Below the pieces are notes generated by a model. That model was not told the DNA's origin and searched no databases. It worked only from the letters and a program-made list of their open reading frames with translations. From the NCBI GenBank assembly GCA_918807975.1, contig OU964921.1:36854498-36918497 (forward strand): a DNA stretch of 64,000 bases, given 5' to 3'. The first letter of the stretch is position 1, and each line of letters begins with the position of its first letter. Below, one piece after another: positions 49,577 to 59,499 of this stretch. A program made the translations under genes and the position numbers. This DNA comes from Aplidium turbinatum (Eukaryota; Chordata; Ascidiacea; Aplousobranchia; Polyclinidae).

Positions 49577-50377
49577 ATGCAACCTAGTTCGTACCCTGAA
49601 AAGATCGAGAGAAAAAATTTAAAAAAGCGGAAGTCGCTGATTGCAGTTTCCACAAACCTTTTAAATTTTTCCCCCTGAAAAAATCGAGAGAAAGATAGCA
49701 CAAAGCCGAAGTCGCTGATCGCAGTTTCCGCTAACTGTAACCCTTCTACCCTAATGCTAACCTTTGCTCATCGCAGTTTCCGCGAACATGTTTCCGCTAA
49801 CCCTAACCATAGACTAATCAATGCTCTAACCCTCGCTGATCGCAGTTTTCGCAAACATTTTTCCGTAGTTTCCGCTAACCCTTACCATAGAGTAATCTAT
49901 GCTCTAACCCTCGCTGATTGCAGTTTCTGTAAACATTTTTCCGCAGTTTCCGCTAACCTTTACCCTAACTCTAACCATAGAGTAATGATTACTCAGTAAT
50001 CTATGCTCTAACCCTAACCCTCGCTGATCGCAGTATCCGCAAACATTTTTCCGCAGTTTCCGCTAACCTTTACCCTAACTCTAACCATCGAGTAATCTAT
50101 GCTCTAACCCTCGCTGATTGCAGTTTCCGCAAACATTTTCCCGCAGTTTCTGCTTACCCTAACTCTAACCATCGAGTAATCTATGCTCTCTAACCCTCGC
50201 TGATCCCAGTTTCTGCAAATATTTTTCCGCAGTTTCCGTTAACCCTAACTCTCGAGGTTGTTTGCGGAAGCTACGATCAGCGACTTCGTGCTTTGTGCTA
50301 TTAAACTGCGATCAGCGACCTCGGCTTTTTTTAATTTTTTTTCTCGATCTTTTCAGGGTACGAACTAGGTTGCACCC
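49577..50377. mobile_element. TIR element with an internal minisatellite
   Basis: The left TGCAACCTAGTTCGTACCC and right GGGTACGAACTAGGTTGCA are inverted repeats. The undecamer actgaagatgg is duplicated on both sides (49566-49576 and 50378-50388), splitting the first exon of the SWIM transposase relic. Between are about six units of 90-110 bases built from CTAACCCTCGCTGATCGCAG and CAAACATTTTTCCGCAGTTT. Smaller relatives lie at 37171 and 38172. The 9-11-base duplication suggests mobilisation by a MULE-type enzyme. Confidence 0.85.
49730..50260 (+). repeat. Minisatellite of CGCTGATCGCAGTTTCCGCAA units
   Basis: Imperfect tandem units of 90-110 bases with alternating CATAGAGTAATCTATGCTCT and TTTCCGCAGTTTCCGC blocks. 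It also occurs once, unamplified, in the 37171-37287 relative. Confidence 0.85.
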
Positions 50378-50862
50378 ACTGAAGATGGCCTAGCAAATGG
50401 AAGTTGATTTTTAACTGTATAGGCTAACACTAAACTGACTTGCATGAAAATGATTTATTTGTATTAGCTTTGGCAAAACGTCGAAACATTTTCTGGGATT
50501 CCACAAAAACACCATATGTCATTATCCAAAGAGCTGACTTTGTCTCATCAGCGAAAGTTGGGTCTGTAAGTAGCCAAGTTTGTTGTTTTCTTTTGAATTT
50601 AAGTACACATGAGCACCTAATTATATATAAAATCTTCACTGTTCATGCTTTATTAAGAAAGAACATGTTTTACTTTATACAGCCTTGTATTAACATGGGA
50701 AACATTTTGATATTGTCATCATACTGTTTTTACACTGTCTGACTAGTTTTGAGATTGCTAAGCCTTCTACTTCTTTGCACCAAGAAGTTTTGGTAGTACA
50801 GAAAAGTGGGGACACTTTAGATGGCGTTGCTTTAAACAGAATGTTTGTTTGTTTGAATAGCG

Positions 50863-51140
50863 TCCGCCCTGTTAGCTTAGTGGTAACACATCCAACTCAA
50901 GATCAAGCAGCGCTGGTTCGGTTCTCTTGAGCAACACATTTCAGGACTGCTATCCATTCAGCTGCACGACTAATTTTCCAGCAACAACAATCCAAAAAGT
51001 TCACTCTGCCTATGTCGGTAACTGCCCCTGCGTCAGAAGCCTCTGCAAGAATGAAAAACTACTAGAAATAACCTATCAAAGGCTTTGTCAGTCTGAGGAT
51101 AAGCAATCAAAAACCAGCCAACCAAACCAAAATTGTGCAA
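50863..51140 (+). repeat. tRNA-derived SINE, copy 4
   Basis: Head GTTAGCTTAGTGGTAACACA (A box) and GGTTCGGTTCTC (B box), with body text CATTCAGCTGCACGACTAAT, GCGTCAGAAGCCTCTGCAAG, and tail AACCAGCCAACCAAACCAAA. It lies within an intron of the SWIM transposase relic. Confidence 0.8.
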
Positions 51141-54100
51141 AGGCGGCGCTTCTATTTTCTACCTTTTTTATGCAATAACTTTGGAATACAATATAAGTTT
51201 AATAAAAGTTTATTTACACTTTCTTTAATTCTTGTATGTAGCAGTTAAATTTAGAAAATGTCTTCAAAGTGTTCCCATCTTCCCCTATATTGTCATTATT
51301 GTGAAACATCAATCTAAAGTAGGCCAAATTGTACAGTATTAACTTTCTTATTCCTGTCTGCATTTCAGGAATGCACTGGAAAAATTAGCAAGTATACAAC
51401 AATTCACCTATCAAAAGTGGTTAAGTTTCCTGACTTTCAAGTAAGTATCATTGTTTGTATTTGTCGGGAATGTGAATTATTGTTTTGTTGAAAAAACATC
51501 CATACAAGACATAACGGTGAGGTTTCACTACGGATTGCTCTGCGTGAATGAAAATGAATGCAAGTTTCATACAGTTTGGTGAAATGTTGTGCTGCAGCTT
51601 TCTCTTTATTTGGCAGGTGTCAAGTGAGGTTCTTTCAGAAGATGCGAAATTGAAGATACAACCTGTTCTTCGTGCACGTTGTGCTGGCACCAATTCTTTT
51701 CAGATGACTAAGAAGATGAGTATAGAGTCAAGTTCCCTGCAGTTGACAAGGTCTTACAGTAGTAGTGTACTTACAATACGTACCAGCTCAACAATTCTTT
51801 TTTCTCTAGCCTACTATAAGTGTGTTACTTACACTTATGGTTAACCTTTGCAATGACAAGTGTAACTCTAAAAGTTTCAAAGACAATTGAAATTGTATTC
51901 ATAGTTACAAGATGCAAGACAAATAGAGAACAGTGTTGGTGAAACATTTCAACACAATGAAGATGGTGAAGACATCACTCAAAATTTTGATGTAAAGGTG
52001 AGTAAATTTGTTATCGTCGAAAAGGTCCAACTTGTATTGTTCCAGATATTGTGATCATCCAATGAAGTGATTGCCACTCATGTATCCTACAACGCAGCAA
52101 ACACCGGATTGCCTTTTCAGTCTTGTAAATGAAAGGTCTGCAAATAGTGGGTTGCAACCTAAACTTTGGTCACGCAACTTTCAGCTTTGGGTTGCAAAAC
52201 AATTTAAACTAGCAACGAATAAAACTATTGTACCTGTAAAGGTGTTTGCTATACTTTGTTGTTATTGCATTGCTATCCAAGGAGGATATACAACTAGTTT
52301 TTAGGATTGTACCAAAAGTGTTTGTAGACTCCTGTTCTATATACTATCAATACATTGTTTGCAGTGGTTTTCTTCATGGGAATGTGCGACTAAAAGTGTT
52401 GAAGAATTTGAAAAAGAAACAACAACAAAATTTATAAAGGGAAAGAAAAACAAAGCTGGTAATGTGATGCAGTAAGCTTTTGGCTTCGGCTTCAAGTTGC
52501 ACAAATGTATTGCTTATATGAGATAAGTGTGCTGTATCATAATCTCTGCATATATGTCCATTGTTCATGTTATTAGGTGGTTTAAAGAGCAGACTGCAGT
52601 GGGACGAAACATCAGGAGTTCCTTTTGTCATTGCATGCACTCACTACTGGGGATGTCAGCATGGTAGAGTTGACAATAAAGCAAGAAATGAAAAGTAGAG
52701 ACTCACACAACCACATGTCAGTTAGTTTAAAAAAGTGAAATTAAAGATATAACGTACATCGATACTTTATTGCATGGGTCACCAAACTATCTTTCATCAA
52801 GAGGAGCATAAGTAGTAGGGTGGGTCACGAAACGGACTTTTTCACCAAATCGAAAAGCAGTTAAATTTTTTCTCGTATTTCTTTTGCAGATTGTTTAGTG
52901 CTTCTGTGCGATTTCCATAGAGAGTAAGCTTGGGAAAGATGGACTAGAAGAAGCGACAATGGTGTTGGTGACAACAAACCAGCTGTAATGGGTCATTTGC
53001 GCGAATTGGCTAAAGCCGCTTCTGAGCAGTCCTTCACAGATGCACGAAATGATTTCAAAACCAGCAAGTGCTGGATGAATAACCCCAAGCTTCAAAGATA
53101 CATTGAAAATGCTTGGCTTCCAGAAAGGCAGGTTCGTTGAATGAGTAACTCAATGCAAGCATTCACAGCATTAATTTTGCAACGTTCACTGCTGGATACA
53201 ATTGCAATGTACTGAGCTAAAAATATTTGCAGCGTTGGGTGTGGTTTTATCGAGCCAACAAGTGGAGCGTAACCTTCCACACAAACAATGGAGTGGAACG
53301 CCAAAACAGAACACTGAAGGAGTCATACATTCGAACACGGAGGGATAAATCTTTGTCAGCTCTTGTAGCGATAATTCGTAAAGAATTCCTTCCTGACAAC
53401 AAGCGTCGGTGAGTGAGAAATACCATGCTGTGTTATTGTGGTACAACTGCAATTACAGTACGGTACTACCATTTATTGTAAGCCTTGAAGGGTTAGAATG
53501 CTAGATATTAAATTTCAAGAATGCCTAAACTGTCATGTCATTTTCGAATGAACGTGCGCAACTGCACATACCGTCCTAAACAATAACCATAATGACATTA
53601 TTAAGGCTGACCGTACTTTTGCGGGGCTACTTTTGTAGTCCGACCTATAAGCTATAAGATGTTGCTTTTGAGCACTGTTTGCTTGCTTTGCAGGTACGAA
53701 CAACAAAATCTTTTCTTCGGAATTCTATCGTCAGTACAACTCCTCCATTCCAGAGTATTTGTACAATAGACCAAAAGAGGTGATCGGTAACTTTCTGAGA
53801 AGAATTGCTTCATCGGATGAAATTCCATACACCTTCATTTCTCAAGTTGGAGATGCATTTCTTGTAAGAAGTGCTTCGTCGGAATTAATCTATCGCGTAA
53901 CGTTTGGTGGAGAAAGTACCATCCCCAATTGTTTCTGCGATGATTTCCAGAAGCATCTTCTTCCGTGCAAGCACATGTTTGCGGTTATTCAACACGTTGC
54001 CCATGTGTCTTGCGAGACTTTTCCTACTTGGTACGCAAATTCCCCTTTCATTGTTCTCGACCCGTGCGTAGTTGACAGCTTAGCAGCTAGGCCTGGGCTT

Positions 54101-56145
54101 GAGCGCCCACCAGACTCTGCTGAAGTGTGTGACTCAAGTTGTTTTGCGTCTGACACTCACATGGAACAGATTCTTCAAGACGTACCCGGCCCAAGCAATA
54201 TTTTAAGCAACGCAAGACTGAACACCATAAAGGAAATGCGGACTGTTGTCAATGAAATGTTCAATGTGGTGTATAATGTGGAAGAAGACGCCGACGTGAC
54301 AAATGCACTTGGTCAATTGTCCACGATGAGAGATTATATTGCATCACGTTGCAATTCTGATGCAGCCTGCAGGATTAACAATTCGAAAGGATGTGAAGAA
54401 ATTTCTTAAAGTTGTGCGGAAGCGCAAACCTGGCATTGCGTTTGCACGTGATCCATTGCCTAAGCGAACAAAACCTAATGCATACGCGCATCGTCATGGG
54501 GAGAAAGCAGATATGATGAAGTCTGCGTGTGCAGTGTCTTCCTTAGATGAAATGAGGAAGCAAACCTTTTAAGTGCTTATCATTTGCATTGTCAACATTT
54601 TCCGCTGTAAGCCTTTTGGAATTTTCAATTAAGCTGTGTATAGCAGTGGAGATGCTCTGTATAGAACAGGCTTGCTTGTTCTTTCTTTCAACCCAGGCGA
54701 CAATGAGCGACTGGCAACCGTGAAACCCCCCTTTTTAGGGCTAATATACGTGTTTGTTACCGCAGGGGACCTGGAGCCAAACTTATACTTATATGAACAG
54801 TGAACACAGCATGCAATGTGTCAGTGAAGGTGGATTGTGTAAATATCTACCATTATCAATCGTCATATTAAATATCCATCTACCATATATCTACTGCCAT
54901 TTCAATACAGTCCTGCTATTAACTCTGCTCAAATCTCGTGAGTTAAAATCATTAGGATTAGATAGCAATAATAGTAGCTTAGGTAATATGTTTCTGGTAA
55001 GATTTTAAAAAATTTTCGACTGCTTCTAACCAACCAAATCAGTTGTTGAAAATTTAGTTGTGTGGCCGTCGACCGCCACTGCATGTTGGCATAAACACGT
55101 AAAACCATTATGCGTGTCCCTCGTAAGCAGCTAAGCACAATAAAGAAAGACAAGATCTACTGATTGTGAAAATATGCTCAGACTCGCAAAACAAACAGTA
55201 GTTTTTCATAGCTTTGATGTGTTTGCCCAATCTAGGGTTTGCACGTTGTGGAGTGTAGACAACCACCAGTCTTCTGCTTTTTAAGGTTAGACTGAGCTAT
55301 TCAAGATTGATTAAATCAGGGAATCACCTAGCTTGTATGCTCACATTACTTTTAAGCACTGAGAGAGTTAGATCCAGTGAAATTTCAGATAGGCTACACA
55401 ACCAAGGGCGTAGTCAGCAGGGGCAATTGCTCCCCCGAAATATTTTTATACATACGACTGACCAACCGACTTTTAAGCTATTGGCCTATAGATATTGATA
55501 GACTGTCAGGTCTCGTGATGATGCAAATAAACATAACAGCAGTCCCAAGAGAACCCGAAGCCTACACCTCAGACCTAATGTGAACATTAAATAGCGTACG
55601 TAGGCTACTGTGCTGTATTTTGTGCGAAAGGTATTCATTCACAAACTGAAGTCTACCATTGCACCAACCACTAGCCTATATTTACTCTTACAAATGTGTT
55701 TTATGTAATTTAAATAAACGTTTTACCCTCTGTTGCAGCATCACTTGACAGAGTTTTGCCATTGATTTCGACCGAAAGTACTCTCAGAATGCCCAATTTT
55801 GGGATACTTTTTCAAAACTTGGTGGAAGAGCCCTCCACAAACTAAAAGGGTGTCACCTTCGGCGATAGGCTACGCCGTCGGTTCACTTACAGGTGCAATA
55901 GCTAATACTCATTTTCCCCTTTCCCAAAATTTTGTGCTGGCTGCGACCCTGCACACAACCAAATGCTGCAACTTTGTTTTTTTGAAGATTTAGTAAATTC
56001 CGAGGATTTTCGCGGGGCGTGGCAGGCCGATTCTTTAAAGCCTCTGACCTGGCTATGTTTATTGTGTTCTTTTCGCTGTGTCAATTATTTTGTACTCGTG
56101 CGTTGTTGATCAAAATAAAACAGTTTATCACCTTGTTATTTTAAC

Positions 56146-56181
56146 CAACGAGATATAACACATATGTGTTATATCTCGTTG
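56146..56181. repeat. Perfect 36-base palindrome with flanking direct repeats
   Basis: The centre is ACACATATGTGT, and arms of 18 bases match without a mismatch. TTTTAAC stands directly on both sides (56139-56145 and 56182-56188). Confidence 0.85.
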
Positions 56182-56521
56182 TTTTAACTGTGCAATAATG
56201 CTGTAAAAGCTCAGCCTGATGGTTTACACTTCAAAATTTGCTTTCGATTGTTACGCATTTTAGCACCTACAATCATAATGTGCATGAGTCACAATGACTG
56301 CGTTCACCTGGTCCACAAGGAAATTTTTCATCGGTTAAAATGTCAGCCATTTGATACATGTTAATACTCAGAAGACATTTCTTTCTTTTTTTTGCCGCTG
56401 GATACCTACTTTTTTTATGTCCCTTTTTTGTATTAACTTTAATTGCAGAAAAAATGTTGGCAACACGATTTGTGAATCAGCTGATTCGTGAGGAAAACTG
56501 TCCTACGTTAAAGTGTCTACC

Positions 56522-56779
56522 ATCGTTGAACATTACAGTGGGATAACTGTTCTAGCGAGTTTATAACAGGTTGTGGAAATTTGCAAGATCCAAACTTTTG
56601 GAGAATTACAAGGGGAATTAAACTTTTTGAGAATTACAGGGAAATTCATTTATGAGAATCTGGTTGCTGGCAAGTGGCAACACTGTTCATTGTAATTCTC
56701 CAAAAGTTTGGATCTTGCAAATTTCCACAACCTGTTATAAACTCGCTAGAACAGTTATCCCACTGTAATGTTCAACGAT
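56522..56779. repeat. Perfect hairpin, 89-base arms and 80-base loop
   Basis: The left arm 56522-56610 and right arm 56691-56779 are exact reverse complements. The left arm begins at the base after the terminal repeat of the SWIM transposon. Confidence 0.93.
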
Positions 56780-56864
56780 ACAGTGAGCTCAAGCTTGAAA
56801 AGTTTGTTTAACCATGCTACCGACAAATTTTTTTTTCAGTTTTCTTTTTTCTTCATTATTTTTC

Positions 56865-56985
56865 CGCGCGGTGCCCGCGCGGCGAGGTTGGCACAGTCAA
56901 CATTTCTACGCGGTGCCCGCGCGGCGCGGCCACGTCACCGCGCACGCGGCCGCGTACGCGGCGCGGTTGACAACACTATTCCACA
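56865..56985. repeat. GC-rich island with GCGCGGTGCCCGCGCGGCG units
   Basis: CGCGGTGCCCGCGCGGCG occurs twice (about 56867 and 56910), followed by CGCGCACGCGGCCGCGTACG. The contrast with the AT-rich surroundings is strong. It may be a decayed transposon end. Confidence 0.6.
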
Positions 56986-57060
56986 CCCTTACCCTAAAGA
57001 TTTACGAGAACCAAAGTTGGAATCCCTGACCAGGGTCTGTTGTTTGTTTAAATGTTTGGG

Positions 57061-57180
57061 TGGCAGCTGACTTTGGTGACCTTTTGGTCTTTCGCTGCCA
57101 TCCTTGTTGCGCGAATTATTTGTGTTTTTGCTTTTTGTGTCTTTCTTTTTCGCCAACAAAACAAAAAATAAACTGAACTG
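57061..57180 (+). repeat. LINE 3'-tail fragment
   Basis: GACCTTTTGGTCTTTCGCTG and CCATCCTTGTTGCGC match the tails at 7314 and 23547. It continues into AAAAAATAAACTGAACTGAA, a simple 3' end. Confidence 0.65.
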
Positions 57181-57424
57181 AACTGTATTTGCAGTCCCTA
57201 CAGCGCTTGTTCAGTGATGCTAGAACACTTTTTTCTGAAAAACCTACGTCATAAAAAAAAAACAAGCAACACCGGACCTGCAAAATTTGCAGACCCAGAG
57301 TTGCCAATTAATTTTTGTAATACAAAATTTTTTTTTGAAACATGGCAAAACTATCTATATGTAATATAATTCACATATACACAAAAATGTTGGGGGGCTG
57401 CAGTCCCTTATGACGAGCCGCCAC

Positions 57425-58802
57425 CAGGGGCGCCGGAAGCGGGGGGGCAGGGGGGGCGAAGGTGCCCTTTTAAAGTCATGTAAGCTACTGCACATTTTGC
57501 AATATAACAATTTCTGCTATTCGCTTTTAGCCTAATTATAATCTTTCATTTTTGCCTCAAAATAATATTTAAGGCACAAAATTTTGCAACACAGTATACA
57601 GGCCTTAAAACTCGTTTTTTTTTCGGTAGCCATCGTAGCCTACCGGGAGCTCCTTCTCGGCGGCCAAATCTGCGTGCTTGGAGGCCAAAATACAAAATAA
57701 AAATAACGATAGCACAAGTAAATAGAGTTAAACTTGCAACAATGCTAAAATGATCACTTAGCGTTGTGAAGTCTGGGCCTGGGCGACGTCCTACAATAGA
57801 ATCGTTGCACCACGCAATAACTGCTTTATCGGGATTGTAATCCAGTAGCCTACTATTCAAAGTTTGAATATTCAAAATTTGAATTTCAAACGACACTCGC
57901 ACGAGTGTATCCAATGTGGCTGATTTTATAGAAGTTCGCCACTCTCCTAGAATTCTTTTTAACAACGAAAAACAACGTTCGACATGTGTTGACGATGACG
58001 GCAAGGTAATACAATAAGTATTTTAATAATTAAAACATTACTTGTAGCCTTTAACTGCCCTTTATCAAAACTGACGATGCACTAGCAAGTGCGAAATACT
58101 TTTTCTGTTACATCTACTGACATCTGATCCCTGTTGCCTTAGCAATTGAGGTTTTAGCTATTTCAATGATGTACATTACTAAAAGAAGCATAATTTTTGC
58201 AAAATATGATAAAAAAATGTTTTCCCCATTGATGTCTACTAACTTAGTTCTCCTTTTTAACAACGGTTCAATGTCCGACAACATCGAATCGACATAAAAA
58301 CGACAAAATTGCCAGCCGATGTAAATTAGCACTTCGCAAGACTTTGTTAAAATATACGTCGGGAATTACAAACAAGACTTACAGCGCTGGCGATCGCAGC
58401 AGATGGATATATTCCATCAATAACAAATATTCCCCGCACAATGTAACAGTGGCGATTGTTACGCGCTGACCTAATTTTGCGTCACTCTTTGATACTACAT
58501 ATTTTCGACAGTTAATCCACGATCATTCTATTGAGAAATTAAATAATTGGCTAGAAGAGACCGGCGGCCAAACTTGGCCGATTGAGGAGGTAGCACCGGC
58601 GGTTCATTCAAGCACTACTTTAAGGCTTGACAGTAGGTTACATCATTATAACATAGCATGGTGCCCTTCTTTGTATACCGGATTATCATTATCGCTATAT
58701 TTTATCTTAAAACTTGAAAAAAAATTGGCCTTTTAGTAAACAAAAGTGCCCTTTTTTCGTGATCTTGCCCCCCCCCAGTCAAAAATCGTTCCGGCGCCCC
58801 TG
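57425..58802 (-). mobile_element. hAT element (CAGGGGCGCCGGAA ends) with transposase tail
   Basis: CAGGGGCGCCGGAA and TTCCGGCGCCCCTG are flanked by a perfect 8-bp duplication gccgccac (57417-57424 and 58803-58810). The insertion falls within the right TIR of the 47375-58812 element. The minus-strand frame 57546-58004 encodes SSSTHVERCFSLLKRILGEW, LDTLVRVSFEIQILNIQTLN and DKAVIAWCNDSIVGRR, a hAT C-terminal dimerisation region of the ZNF862-like type. The N-terminal two thirds are absent. The middle is homologous to 36960-39440, which carries the extra insertion 37023-38603. Confidence 0.92.
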
Positions 58803-59499
58803 GCCGCCACTGCGTGGTACTGTAGGCTATATCATATTTTTTCGCCGACTTTCGAACAAAAATGTTTTGTTTCAAAACATCTTCGACAGCTTTGTTGAGA
58901 TTTTCCGAACTAAACAACCCTGTTTTATTGCTAGTTGTTTTAATTTCTGACATTTTTAATCTGAATACATAAAGGAAGACATTGTTGAACAATTAGCTAG
59001 TGACCCAATGGTCAAACAAGTGGGTGGTCCGTTGGTCAGATACATGATAGTTCATGGATTGTATAGCCTAGTTTAATGATGGATAAAATGTAAACATTTA
59101 ACTCATTGCAATTTCATTAATCAATGAATAAGCAATCAGCAAACAAAAATAGTCTTGAAACAATAAACCGATGGGTGAAAAAAATTGCAGAAGAAAAATG
59201 TTCAAAATTCACTTTCTACCATGTAAACCATACTTTCCTTCATAACAATACGAAAAAAAATCACAGGTCCCTGCAAGGAAGATTTCCAAAACCAAAATGG
59301 TTAATCTCGATACCATAATAACATTTTTCGTGCTTCCAGCTTTTATTTTAAGAAATAGAAGGGTGGTCCGTTGGTCGTACACTGTCCGTTGGTGGAACAT
59401 CTCCCCGACTTAGCTGCCAAACGTCTTATGGCTGCAGGCCAAACGTTCACTTGGTAGCCTAGCCTACTCTACTCATGACTAATTCAAATCTATAGTAGC

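Larger units (their letters stand above)
49503..54572 (+). pseudogene. Intron-bearing SWIM-domain transposase relic (MULE-like)
   Basis: Candidate exons: about 49503-49576, about 50440-50565, 51369-51440, 51617-51750, 51905-51997, 52365-52458, 52577-52697, 52890-53131, 53233-53408, 53694-54409, most with AG/GT borders. N-terminal part: WFSSWECATKSVEEFEKETT, then VPFVIACTHYWGCQHGRVDN. C-terminal part: CDFHRE, then RWVWFYRANKWSVTFHTNNG and VERQNRTLKESYIRTRRDKS. The SWIM zinc finger NCFCDDFQKHLLPCKH then follows (C-x-C-x9-C-x-H). The catalytic core expected between the exons at 52697 and 52890 is missing. A stop interrupts CDFHRE-AWERW near 52924, a frameshift lies near 53713 and another near 54375 (KDVKKFLKVVRKRKP continues in a new frame to 54572). 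The gene is dead. Confidence 0.8.
48498..56521 (+). mobile_element. SWIM-zinc-finger (MULE-like) DNA transposon of about 8 kb
   Basis: A 47-base perfect terminal repeat beginning GGTAGACACTTTAACGTAGG lies at 48498-48544 and, inverted, at 56475-56521. Further inside, CAGTCATGTGACTCACGCCA and a relative at about 56280-56310 extend the TIR, interrupted on the right by extra sequence. It encloses a spliced SWIM-type transposase relic on the plus strand. No 8-11-base duplication is evident at the edges, because a hairpin abuts the right end. Nested within are a minisatellite element (49577-50377) and a SINE (50863-51140). Confidence 0.75.
47375..58812. mobile_element. 11.4-kb composite with hAT-type ends (CAGTGGCGGCTC)
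   Basis: CAGTGGCGGCTC at 47375 faces GAGCCGCCACTG at the right, where the right end is itself split by the hAT element 57425-58802. The perfect octamer cgtggtac flanks both sides (47367-47374 and 58813-58820). The psq-like reading frame resumes correctly when the two sides are compared. CATGGGGGGCTGCA and the partner GGGGGGCTGCAGTCCC are near each end. The interior is mostly later insertions. No transposase clearly belonging to these ends was recognised. Confidence 0.85.
47260..58990 (-). pseudogene. psq/pogo-like transposase or DNA-binding ORF fragment, split by a large insertion
   Basis: On the minus strand, 58950-58813 encodes a helix-turn-helix of the psq type: ENLNKAVEDVLKQNIFVRKS then AKKYDI. 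The homology continues across the inserted 11.4-kb element at 47366 and lower with TVPRTTLARYVKE, built across the duplicated octamer at the insertion site. Stops and frame changes follow, so it is decayed. In animals such a module heads pogo/Tigger-type transposases and psq transcription factors, and a transposon origin is more likely here. Confidence 0.65.

Noticed and set aside
54339-54572. Separate small basic protein downstream of the SWIM domain
   Set aside because: KKFLKVVRKRKP reads as the frameshifted end of the transposase relic, not an independent gene.
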